In this document: positions 54,801-63,287 of the stretch, one piece after another
Numbering within the stretch: the stretch's first letter is position 1
How the letters are laid out: each line of letters starts with the position of its first letter
NCBI RefSeq assembly: GCF_025960985.1
Contig: NZ_JAOQMX010000004.1
Coordinates: forward strand, 1 to 64,000
Direction: 5' to 3'
DNA: 64,000 bases
Source: Flavobacterium psychraerolatum
GTDB taxonomy: Bacteria; Bacteroidota; Bacteroidia; Flavobacteriales; Flavobacteriaceae
Translations under genes and position numbers: made by a program
Notes under the pieces: generated by a model
Database searches by the model: none
Told to the model about the DNA's origin: nothing
What the model saw: the letters and a program-made list of their open reading frames with translations, nothing else

Positions 54801-55514
54801 CTACTTTCTTTTTCTCCATTCTTCAAAATCAACCAATGTTTGATCGATCGTTGGAGGATAGAGCCCAATAATAGGTTTGCCTTCAGCTACCTTTTCTAAA
54901 ACAAAATTTTCGAACAGCGTCATTTCTATACATTCATCAGCTACTTCGTCAGCAATGTGAGCAGGAATTACCATGACCCCATCATCATCTCCTACAAGTA
55001 CATCACCAGGAAAAATGGCTACGTCACCACATGCAATTGGAATATTGATATCCAATGCTTCATGCAGCGTCAAATTGGTTGGAGCAGATGGGCGATTATG
55101 GTATGCTGAGAATGGTAAATTTGCTATTGATGCGGAGTCTCTAAAGCCACCATCGGTAACAATTCCTGCGGCTCCACGAACCATCAATCGAGATACTAAA
55201 ATATCTCCGGCAGAGGCTGCACGAGCATCTTTTCTGCTGTCAATCACTAATACACTTCCTTCAGGACATGTTTCGACTGCAACTCGTTGTGGATGATCTA
55301 CATTTCTAAAAACAGTGATTGGATTTCGATCTTCTCTCGCCGGAATGTATCGTAAAGTAAAGGCTTCTCCAACCATAGTGGGTTTGCCTAATTGTAATGG
55401 TTTTACTTCTTGGATGAACTGATTTTTAAATCCTTTTTTATACAAGCAAGTTGCAATAGTAGGTGTGCTTACTGTTTTTAATTTTTCTCTGGTTGTGGCA
55501 GATAATTTTTTCAT
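54801..55514 (-). CDS. RraA-family protein (aldolase-like)
   Basis: A 237-residue protein of the RraA/HMG-aldolase fold. Marker segments are VIDSRKDARAASAGDILVSRLM, GIVTDGGFRDSASI and PGDVLVGDDDGVMVIP, which include the metal-binding Asp and the Arg-Asp pair of the family. Members are either RNase E inhibitors or 4-hydroxy-4-methyl-2-oxoglutarate/oxaloacetate lyases. In this context next to the KGSADH gene and a polysaccharide lyase, a lyase or decarboxylase role in uronate metabolism is more probable. It is divergent from the PL6 gene, so the region 55515-55642 may control both. Confidence 0.85.
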   Translation of the reverse strand: MKKLSATTREKLKTVSTPTIATCLYKKGFKNQFIQEVKPLQLGKPTMVGEAFTLRYIPAREDRNPITVFRNVDHPQRVAVETCPEGSVLVIDSRKDARAASAGDILVSRLMVRGAAGIVTDGGFRDSASIANLPFSAYHNRPSAPTNLTLHEALDINIPIACGDVAIFPGDVLVGDDDGVMVIPAHIADEVADECIEMTLFENFVLEKVAEGKPIIGLYPPTIDQTLVDFEEWRKRK

Positions 55515-55568
55515 TTAATAATTTTTTTTAAAAGAAAGGGTATTGAAATCAATAATTTATGTCTATAT

Positions 55569-55598
55569 TTGGAAACCCAAACTGGCAAACCAATTTAG
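55569..55598. promoter_or_regulatory. Operator-like sequence between RraA-like and PL6 genes
   Basis: CTGGCAAACCAATTTAG (within 55581-55598) matches the region of the 53048 palindrome in 15 of 18 positions, including the full AACCAATTTAG. A TTGGAAACCCAA half-palindrome (55569-55580) sits just before it. Confidence 0.5.
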
Positions 55599-55642
55599 TT
55601 TACGTAAAGATAAGTAATTAAAATATAAAAGTCAATAACGTT

Positions 55643-57949
55643 ATGAAGAAGGTAATTTTCTTAGGAATCATTTTTTTATTGTTTTCCTTTCGTCCAACAG
55701 ATATGGGTAAAAGTACTAAGGTTACTAATTTGCAAGAGTTAAACGCAGCGATTAAAGAGGCCGTAGCTGGAGATGAAATTATTCTAGCAAATGGGGTGTG
55801 GAAAGATGTTCAAATACAATTCAAGGGAAAAGGAACGCAAGAGGCTCCGATTGTTATGAGAGCCGAAACTTCAGGAGAAGTTTTTATAGAAGGAGTTTCT
55901 GATTTAAAAATAGGAGGGACTTACCTTGAAGTGAGTGGATTGTACTTCAGAAATGGATATACTCCATCGAGTACCATAATTGATTTTCATATAGACGAAA
56001 CATTAATAGCTAATCATTGTAAAATTTCACAATGTGTTATCGAAGATTTTACGCAATTAAATCGTGTAAAAGACGATCACTGGATTGAATTTTGGGGAAG
56101 AAACAATCAATTGGATCACAATTATATTACTGGAAAATCGAATCAAGGGCCAACTATAATGGTAGTTTTGAAAGGAAATGAACATATCAATAATCATCAC
56201 AAAATCACCAACAATCATTTTGGACCAAGACCTAGAAAAGGAGGGCCACATGGTGAAACAATTCAAATTGGAGACAGCGGAACTTCAATGGTGCCTTCAT
56301 TTACTCTAGTTTCTTATAATTTATTCGAAAGATGTGATGGTGAGGTTGAGATTATTTCGAACAAATCAAATTATAATGAATACCGAAATAATATTTTCTA
56401 CAAGTCTGAAGGTTCATTGGTATTGCGTCATGGAAATTACTGTACTATTGACGGAAACATATTTATAGGAGACAAAAATTCTGATTTCATGGGAGGTGTT
56501 CGTGTAGTGAATACAGGACACTGGATCACTAATAATTATTTTTATAAAATCAAAGGTGATGAATTTCGAAGCGCTTTGGCAGTTATGAATGGAGTTCCAA
56601 AATCTCCATTAAATCGCTACAATCAAGTGACAGATGCAGTGATTGCTTATAATACTTTTGTAGATTGTAGTACACCATGGCAGTTCAGTGTTGGTGCAAA
56701 TATGAGTAAAAGTGATGTGTTACCAGCACAAGAAATCCGTTCGGCAAGACCCGATAGAATTGTAGTTGCAAACAATGTTATTTACAATCAAATACCAAAT
56801 AACTTTCCGGTGAAGGCGTATGATAAGGTAGATGGAGTAGTATTCAAAAACAATATTTTGAATAGTCCTAATAACAGCGTTGTAAAAGATAGTGGGATTC
56901 AAACAGAAAATTTTTCTGCAACCAAAATATCAGATTGGTTGTATGTTCCTACTACAAATAATATTGATGTTTATAATGGCTTTGATTTCGAAAACATTAA
57001 AAAAGATATTTTTGGCAAAGATAGAGTCTTATCAAATGCAATTGGCGCAATAGTTTTACCTGTGGATAAAAATAAAGGAACAATTGTAGCAAAAGCGTAC
57101 GGAACCAACTGGTTTTCTACAAAGATGAATAAAGCAACTACAGCAACGATAAAAGTAGCTTCTACCAAAGAATTGGTAGCTGTTTTGGAGAGTGCGGTTA
57201 ATGGAACTATTATTGAATTAAAAAAAGGAGTCTACAAAATAGAAGCATCATTAGTCATTAATAAAGTAATCACAATTAAAGGAAAAGACAAGAAAAATAA
57301 AGCAACAATTGTGTATTCTGGAGCTAGCAAAAGCCCTGCTTTTTTGATGGAGCCAAAAGGTAACTTGGTGGTTGAGAATCTAATTTTGAAAGGAAACAAA
57401 GTACAATATGCTTTTGCAACTTTAGAGAAAAACATGAAAAGTGCTTATAATCTTTCGACCAATAATATAGAAGTTAGCAATTTTGATACGGTATTAAATG
57501 CTTATAAAGATGCGTTTTCGGATACCATTTCGATAGATAATTCAATTTTTAAAAATTGTAAAAGAGGAATTCGCTTAGCAGATGAGAATGAAGATTTGGG
57601 AGAATACAATGCAGAATTCGTATACATTAAAAATTCAAAATTTGATGGTATACAATCTAGTGTGCTGGATTACTACCGTGGTGGTTATGATGAATCTACT
57701 ATTGGAGGGAATTTAATTTTTCAAAATAATTCTGTAATAAACTCTGGGAAAGAAGAAGTGAGTGGGATTTTGGTTAAAACTAGAGGAATTGTAAATGTGA
57801 TTATTTCCAATAATAATTTCACAAACAATCCAATTAAAGTGATTGCCATATTCTGGGGAGAAAAGGGGCAAGCCCCAAAAGATAATATCATTAAAAATTC
57901 GGGTGAGTTCAAAATAGAACAAAATCTGAAACAAAAAATGATGTATTAG
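55643..57949 (+). CDS. PL6-family polysaccharide lyase (alginate/chondroitin-type)
   Basis: A 768-residue secreted lyase. A signal peptide (about 1-17) is followed by a parallel beta-helix (about 25-400) of the PL6 family and a second beta-helix-like domain (about 500-768). Catalytic residues are K241 in EIISNKS and R262 in LVLRHGNY, matching the Lys/Arg pair of chondroitinase B and alginate lyases. GPRPRKGGPHGETIQIGDS is another PL6 marker. With the KGSADH gene beside it, alginate or a related uronan is the likely substrate. There is no SusCD pair here, so the locus is partial or split. Confidence 0.9.
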   Translation: MKKVIFLGIIFLLFSFRPTDMGKSTKVTNLQELNAAIKEAVAGDEIILANGVWKDVQIQFKGKGTQEAPIVMRAETSGEVFIEGVSDLKIGGTYLEVSGLYFRNGYTPSSTIIDFHIDETLIANHCKISQCVIEDFTQLNRVKDDHWIEFWGRNNQLDHNYITGKSNQGPTIMVVLKGNEHINNHHKITNNHFGPRPRKGGPHGETIQIGDSGTSMVPSFTLVSYNLFERCDGEVEIISNKSNYNEYRNNIFYKSEGSLVLRHGNYCTIDGNIFIGDKNSDFMGGVRVVNTGHWITNNYFYKIKGDEFRSALAVMNGVPKSPLNRYNQVTDAVIAYNTFVDCSTPWQFSVGANMSKSDVLPAQEIRSARPDRIVVANNVIYNQIPNNFPVKAYDKVDGVVFKNNILNSPNNSVVKDSGIQTENFSATKISDWLYVPTTNNIDVYNGFDFENIKKDIFGKDRVLSNAIGAIVLPVDKNKGTIVAKAYGTNWFSTKMNKATTATIKVASTKELVAVLESAVNGTIIELKKGVYKIEASLVINKVITIKGKDKKNKATIVYSGASKSPAFLMEPKGNLVVENLILKGNKVQYAFATLEKNMKSAYNLSTNNIEVSNFDTVLNAYKDAFSDTISIDNSIFKNCKRGIRLADENEDLGEYNAEFVYIKNSKFDGIQSSVLDYYRGGYDESTIGGNLIFQNNSVINSGKEEVSGILVKTRGIVNVIISNNNFTNNPIKVIAIFWGEKGQAPKDNIIKNSGEFKIEQNLKQKMMY

Positions 57950-57989
57950 GTAAAGGTTTATTGTTTTTTTTTTAATATTTTTTTTGGTT

Positions 57990-58034
57990 ACAAAGGGGAA
58001 TTCTGGTGGTTCAGAAGTTTCCCTTTGTTTTTTA
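57990..58034 (+). terminator. Terminator after the PL6 gene
   Basis: ACAAAGGGGAATTCTG (57990-58005) pairs with CAGAA-TTTCCCTTTGT (58012-58027 with a small bulge), followed by a T-run. Confidence 0.8.
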
Positions 58035-58096
58035 TAATAGCTTTTTTTGTCATAAAGGTTATAACTTTTTAATATTGGAAATTTTGTATTGAAAAT

Positions 58097-59128
58097 TTAT
58101 TTTTTCAAAGAATTGAATGATGATTTCCTTACAATTAGATTGGTTTTTATTTCGATCGTTTTGTGGTTTACTGTTGTTTCTGAGTTTATTTCTTCGATCA
58201 AATACTTTACGGCTACTTCTCCAATTCGGTTTCCAGGCTGATCAATACTAGACATCTTCGGTTGTATAATTGTACAGAAAGTTGAGTTACTAAAGCCTAC
58301 AACTGCAACCTCTGAGGGAATTTTAATTTTATTTTTTTTGAGTTCTTTTATTGCTCCAATTCCGGCTTCATCAATAATAGTAAAAATGGCATCTGGTCTA
58401 TTTTGTAAGCTCAATAATATTTTGGTTTGCCGTTGCCCTTCTTCAATTGATAAGTCTTCAGAACTCAGAATAAGGCTTTCGTCTACTTCTATTTTGTGTT
58501 TCCGTAAGGCTTTAAGGTAACCTTGGTATCGTCTTTCGGACACATTGGAACTGTCTGTCTCTTTGATGATGGCAATTCTTGTTTTGCCCGTATTAATCAA
58601 ATGTTCGACTGCTTGTAAAGCCGCACCCTCATCATCAATGATAATTTGTGTGCAAGGTACTTTATTCGAAATTCGATCAAATAAGATAAGCGGAATGTGT
58701 TTCATCATTTCTAGAATTTCATCTACATTTTGCGTTTTTTTAGTCAATGATAATAAAACGCCATCAACTCCAAATTGAATCATAGTTTCTAGTAATTCGG
58801 CTTGCCTAGTATCGCTATTGAAGGATTCACAAATGATGACTTTGTACCCGTTTAATTCGGAGGCCGAAATAATTCCTCTTAATAATGTGGAGGTAAAACG
58901 ATGTTCTATATTAGGGATTATAACCCCAATAATATTTGTTTTATGCGAACGAAATCCTTTGGCGAATAAGTTGGGGACATATTTTACTTTATTAGCATAA
59001 GTTTTAACACGATTTTTGGTTTCTTCACTAATATCTGAATGATCGTTTAAAGCTCTCGAAACTGTAGAAATAGATAATTCTAAATCTAAAGCTATTTTTT
59101 TTAATGTTATGATATTTTTTTTACTCAT
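58097..59128 (-). CDS. LacI-family transcriptional regulator
   Basis: A 343-residue repressor. The N-terminal HTH is ITLKKIALDLELSISTVSRALNDHSDIS, followed by the hinge helix VKYVPNLFAKGFRSHKTN, and then the periplasmic-binding-protein-like sensor domain (about 60-343) with GVIIPNIEHRFTSTLLRG. A sugar is the probable effector. It is divergent from the TonB-dependent receptor gene. Two overlapping operators (59172-59197) lie between them, and its own -33 box sits in one, so it likely represses itself and the receptor operon. Confidence 0.94.
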   Translation of the reverse strand: MSKKNIITLKKIALDLELSISTVSRALNDHSDISEETKNRVKTYANKVKYVPNLFAKGFRSHKTNIIGVIIPNIEHRFTSTLLRGIISASELNGYKVIICESFNSDTRQAELLETMIQFGVDGVLLSLTKKTQNVDEILEMMKHIPLILFDRISNKVPCTQIIIDDEGAALQAVEHLINTGKTRIAIIKETDSSNVSERRYQGYLKALRKHKIEVDESLILSSEDLSIEEGQRQTKILLSLQNRPDAIFTIIDEAGIGAIKELKKNKIKIPSEVAVVGFSNSTFCTIIQPKMSSIDQPGNRIGEVAVKYLIEEINSETTVNHKTIEIKTNLIVRKSSFNSLKK

Positions 59129-59147
59129 TTTTTATCAAATTACTATG

Positions 59148-59177
59148 TAAAGGTAGTTAATTATTTTTGTTCGCAAA
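59148..59177 (-). promoter_or_regulatory. Promoter of the lacI-type gene
   Basis: On the minus strand TTTG (59174-59177), 18 bases, TACCTTTA (59148-59155) gives a near-consensus promoter. The -33 box overlaps the first operator. Confidence 0.6.
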
Positions 59178-59197
59178 CGTTACCGCAAACGGTTGCG
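59172..59197. promoter_or_regulatory. Two overlapping LacI-type operators
   Basis: CGCAAACGGTTGCG (59184-59197) is a near-palindrome of the LacI/CcpA form with a central CG. A second match, CGCAAACGTTACCG (59172-59185), overlaps it by two bases. They lie between the divergent regulator and receptor genes. Confidence 0.75.
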
Positions 59198-59291
59198 TTA
59201 ATATTTCGTTAATTTTAAGAATCAATTCATTGAGTTTCAATATACATTAGCGGTAACAAATAACCATATAACTTAATTAATCAACCAAATT

Positions 59292-61886
59292 ATGAAAAAC
59301 TTTATCAAAGTATTTTTGTTGTTAATAGGAACAGTTTCCTATTCGCAAACTACCGTAAAAGGAACGGTAACTGATGAACAGAATAATCCTATTCCACAAG
59401 TGAATGTACTTATTGTAGGAACTCAAGTAGGAGTAACTACAGATTTTGATGGGAAGTATGTTTTGATCACAAAATTGATTGGCGATCAAAAAGTAAAAGT
59501 TGCTACAATTGGTTTTAAAGACCAAATTAAAAACATCAAATTAGCTGGAAGTGATCTTAGATTAGACTTTCAATTAAAAGAGAGTATGGAGATGCTTGAC
59601 GAAGTTGTATTAACAGGTACTTCGGTAAAACGTTCTCAAAAAGAAACTCCTGTATCTGTAACCTCTTTTAGTGCAAAAGATTTAACAAAATTAAATACGA
59701 GTAGCCAAGCAAATATTTTGAGAAGTGTCCCTGGGATTACTACCGAAAATGGTGGAGGTGAAGTAGGGTCTAACGTATTTGTGAGAGGTTTGCCTTCTGG
59801 AGGACAATTCCAGTTCAACCCGATACAAATTGATGGAATGCCAGTATTATCTACTTTTGGTTTGAATTCATCTGCTCATGATGTTTATTTTAGAACAGAT
59901 ATTGGGATGAAAAGTTTAGAGTTTATTCGTGGTGGATCATCAGTATTGTATGGTGCAGGTTCTGTTGCGGGAATTATCAACTATACTAGCGAAACAGGTT
60001 CGGTTACGCCAAAGAACATTTTGAAAACAGAAGTAGGAACAAATTCTAGATACAAAGCAGACTTCTTATCTAGTGGTCAATTAGGAGGAAAAGATTCTAA
60101 TATGTTTTATGCCATTACAGGTTTTTATCGTTATGATGAGGGACCAATCAAAACAGGATTGCCTACTGAAGGATATCAAATTCGTGGAAACATAAAAAAA
60201 GTAACAGAGAAAACTACCATTACATTTTCTGGACAAGTGATTGATGATAAAGTACAATTCTTTTTGCCTTATCCATTACAAGGTGGGAGTAGAACAAGAC
60301 CACTTGGAAATGACGGTAAAGAAATCGTGACTTTGCAGACCGCTGCAGCGGCAAACATTTCATATGCTACTCCTGATGGAATTTTTAAAACAAATATTAG
60401 AGATGGAGTTGCTACAAAAGGAGGCTATTTTATGACGAATTTTGTTCACGATTTTTCAGATAATTTTTCTATTGATGCTAAAATCAGAAAATCAAACTAC
60501 AAACACCAGTTTAATTTATTCTTAGACGGAAGTGGATTAACAGGTCCAAAAGTTGTTGAAACGCAAGCGGAGTATAAAGCAGCAAGAAATATAACAGCAG
60601 GAAATTTTACAACCTTAAATGGAGTAGCGTTACCAGCAAATGCACTTTTATTCGAAAATAGAATATTGGATAGAGTTCGTCCATTAGACGAATTGGTATC
60701 AGAGATTAAATTAATTAACAAAATGGGAGTACATACTGTAACAGCTGGGACATTTATGTCTAGAGCTTCTGCAGGAGATCTTAATATTACGACTGGTTAT
60801 TTAAGCGAGTACAGTAATCGTCCTGGATTGGTTAATCTTTCGGGTTATACTGTAGATGGTGTTACCAATAGAGGAGCGGGTTATTCAAACAAAAATATTA
60901 CTAGTAATAAATTAGCCTTCTTTTTGACAGATCAAATTAAATTGGAAAAATGGAATTTTGATATTGGAGTAAGACATGAAACAGCCTCTGGAACTATTCA
61001 AAATGAAAAAACTGCAGATTTTACAATGAGTACTTTTACGGGTAACGCCAAAATTGCTTCTATTAAATGGGGAACAGGAGCATATGAAACCGCAAACGTT
61101 TCTACAGATGACTATGCTGTTTCATTAGCTGCTTTATACAAAATAAATACTAGTTCTAGTGTTTATGGGAATTTTTCAAAAGGGTATTTCTTTCCAGAAT
61201 TACGTTCTGTAAAAATTAATGCTGCTGGGGGGCATTCTACTTATTCTCCTGAAAAAATTATTCAAGGTGAAATAGGGGTTAAATACGGAAAGGGAAATTT
61301 TTCTGGAACAGCAGCACTTTTCTCTCTTACCTTATCAAATAGAAGAAACATTGCCTTTTTGAATGATGGTATAGGTGGATTTGTTGAAAAAGTAGATTTA
61401 CAAGATACAAAATCTGCAGGTATAGAAACTACTTGGAATTGGAGATTTATAGATGGATTTGCTTTTAACGGAACATTTACCTTCCAAAAACATGAATTAA
61501 CCAAATCAGAGAACAATCCAGCATTCGTAGGAAATGAATTGGCAAGACAACCGAATGTAATGACAAAATTGGGATTGTCTTATGACAAATCAAACTTTGA
61601 TGCCAATTTTGATTATAACTATGCAGGGGATAAATATACAAATGATGCCAATACAGTTTTATTAAAAGGTTTTGGAATTGTAGATTTAAGTTTAGGATAC
61701 ACATTCAATGTGGGTAAAGACAACGAAACATTACGTATAGGAGCGCAATCTTTCAACTTGTTTAACTCTGCTGGAATCACAGAAGGTTCTCCAAGATTGG
61801 GTGATAACCAGACAGATGAACAATTCTTTGTAGGAAGACCTATTATTCCTAGAACAGCTTTGATGAATTTGACTTTCAATTTCTAA
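59292..61886 (+). CDS. TonB-dependent outer membrane receptor (non-SusC type)
   Basis: An 864-residue TonB-dependent receptor. A signal peptide (about 1-18) is followed by a carboxypeptidase-regulatory-like domain (about 20-95, TTVKGTVTDEQNNPIPQVNV), a plug (about 105-230) with NVFVRGLPSGGQFQFNPIQI, and a beta-barrel ending LMNLTFNF. No SusD gene accompanies it, so substrate capture must work without a lid lipoprotein or with one elsewhere. It presumably brings in the ligand broken down by the adjacent glycosidase. LacI operators lie just upstream, and a hairpin terminator lies after it. Confidence 0.92.
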   Translation: MKNFIKVFLLLIGTVSYSQTTVKGTVTDEQNNPIPQVNVLIVGTQVGVTTDFDGKYVLITKLIGDQKVKVATIGFKDQIKNIKLAGSDLRLDFQLKESMEMLDEVVLTGTSVKRSQKETPVSVTSFSAKDLTKLNTSSQANILRSVPGITTENGGGEVGSNVFVRGLPSGGQFQFNPIQIDGMPVLSTFGLNSSAHDVYFRTDIGMKSLEFIRGGSSVLYGAGSVAGIINYTSETGSVTPKNILKTEVGTNSRYKADFLSSGQLGGKDSNMFYAITGFYRYDEGPIKTGLPTEGYQIRGNIKKVTEKTTITFSGQVIDDKVQFFLPYPLQGGSRTRPLGNDGKEIVTLQTAAAANISYATPDGIFKTNIRDGVATKGGYFMTNFVHDFSDNFSIDAKIRKSNYKHQFNLFLDGSGLTGPKVVETQAEYKAARNITAGNFTTLNGVALPANALLFENRILDRVRPLDELVSEIKLINKMGVHTVTAGTFMSRASAGDLNITTGYLSEYSNRPGLVNLSGYTVDGVTNRGAGYSNKNITSNKLAFFLTDQIKLEKWNFDIGVRHETASGTIQNEKTADFTMSTFTGNAKIASIKWGTGAYETANVSTDDYAVSLAALYKINTSSSVYGNFSKGYFFPELRSVKINAAGGHSTYSPEKIIQGEIGVKYGKGNFSGTAALFSLTLSNRRNIAFLNDGIGGFVEKVDLQDTKSAGIETTWNWRFIDGFAFNGTFTFQKHELTKSENNPAFVGNELARQPNVMTKLGLSYDKSNFDANFDYNYAGDKYTNDANTVLLKGFGIVDLSLGYTFNVGKDNETLRIGAQSFNLFNSAGITEGSPRLGDNQTDEQFFVGRPIIPRTALMNLTFNF

Positions 61887-61900
61887 TAAATTAAACATTA

Positions 61901-61939
61901 AAAAAGGATGCTGTTTCATTCTGTAAGAGCATCCTTTTT
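61901..61939 (+). terminator. Terminator or attenuator between the receptor and glycosidase genes
   Basis: AAAAAGGATGCT (61901-61912) pairs with AGCATCCTTTTT (61928-61939). The T-run ends 17 bases before the glycosidase ATG, so the two genes would be separated unless transcription reads through. Confidence 0.8.
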
Positions 61940-61956
61940 ATTAAAACCCCCTCATT

Positions 61957-63267
61957 ATGGCTACTAATTTAACAAAAGAAGCACAACAAATATTAAATGA
62001 AAACTTTCAAGCGGGAGGATATACTATTCCGTGTAAAGGGCTATATCCTTTTCAATGGAAATGGGATGCTGGATTTATTGCGCTTGGATTTGCACATTAT
62101 GATATGGAAAAAGCAAAGACTGAGATGAAAACTCTTCTTGATGCACAATGGGAGAATGGATTTATTCCACATATTGTTTTTCATCAAAAGTCCGACACTT
62201 ATTTTCCTGGACCAGATTTCCACCAAGCCGAGTTGCATCCTTTGTCCAACAAAGACTATCCTTCAACAGGAATGACACAACCTCCCGTTTTGGGCTTTAC
62301 ATTAGAAAAAATGTATCAAATAGCACAAAATAAAGAGGATGTACTCCAATTTATTACAGAAAATATTGGAAAAGTATACGACAATCACAACTATTTCTAT
62401 AGTAAGAGGGATCCTCAAAATGAAGGCTTGGTGTACATCTACCACAATTGGGAATCGGGAACAGATAATTCGCCACTTTGGGATGATATTTGGGAAACAA
62501 TGGATCCGCCAACGTATACTTTTGAACGAAAAGATACTAAGCTTATTGACCCTTCGGAGCGTCCTTCTAATAGAGAATACGACCATTATTTGTACATTAT
62601 AGATATTGCAAAAGCGCACAATTATGATGACCAAAAAATTGCCGAACTATCTCCGTTTTTAGTTCAAGATCCGCTTTTCAATGCGATGTTGATTAAATCG
62701 AATGAAGCAATGATTGATTTGTACAAAATCATTGGAGGAAACGAAGATAAAATTGCACAACTAGAAAAATGGCAAACAAAAAGTAAAGCCTCTTTTAATT
62801 CGAAATTGTACGATGCGGAACTAGGAGCTTATATTCATTATGATTTAAGAAATGAAAAGCCTATTCGCTTTGTGAGTTCTTCGTCATTTTCACCTTTGTT
62901 TGCTGGGATTCCAAGCAAGGAACAAGCAGCAACAATCATAAACACTATGATGACTAAGTTTGGTGGTGATGATATGTATTTATGCGCGTCTTTTGATCCT
63001 ACGAATGAACGTTTCAATCCAAAGAAATATTGGAGAGGACCGGTTTGGATCAACCTTAACTGGATGTTATATTATGGATTGAAAGATTACGGTTATGATG
63101 AAATTGCCGATAGAGTAAAATCGGATAGTTTTGAATTGTTGTCGAAAGTTGGTTTTTATGAGTATTTTAATCCCATAAAAGCAGCTTATGACACAGAAAC
63201 CAAAGGGTATGGAGGAGGAAATTTCTCTTGGAGTGCCGCTTTGTACTTGGATTTGATGAATCAATAA
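61957..63267 (+). CDS. GH63-like (mannosylglycerate hydrolase-type) glycoside hydrolase
   Basis: A 436-residue cytoplasmic protein (no signal peptide) of the (alpha/alpha)6-barrel glycosidases. Markers are QWKWDAGFIALGFAHYD, WENGFIPHI, YHNWESGTDNSP (probable acid D170) and RGPVWINLNWMLYYGL. Near the C-terminus are FYEYFNPIKAAYDTETKGYGGGNFSWSAALYLDL. This layout resembles GH63 enzymes such as mannosylglycerate hydrolase; GH37 trehalase and amylo-glucosidase are more remote. It would split a glycoside brought in by the symporter encoded next. The exact substrate is not known. Confidence 0.75.
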   Translation: MATNLTKEAQQILNENFQAGGYTIPCKGLYPFQWKWDAGFIALGFAHYDMEKAKTEMKTLLDAQWENGFIPHIVFHQKSDTYFPGPDFHQAELHPLSNKDYPSTGMTQPPVLGFTLEKMYQIAQNKEDVLQFITENIGKVYDNHNYFYSKRDPQNEGLVYIYHNWESGTDNSPLWDDIWETMDPPTYTFERKDTKLIDPSERPSNREYDHYLYIIDIAKAHNYDDQKIAELSPFLVQDPLFNAMLIKSNEAMIDLYKIIGGNEDKIAQLEKWQTKSKASFNSKLYDAELGAYIHYDLRNEKPIRFVSSSSFSPLFAGIPSKEQAATIINTMMTKFGGDDMYLCASFDPTNERFNPKKYWRGPVWINLNWMLYYGLKDYGYDEIADRVKSDSFELLSKVGFYEYFNPIKAAYDTETKGYGGGNFSWSAALYLDLMNQ

Positions 63268-63287
63268 TTTTGATAAAATAATTAATT

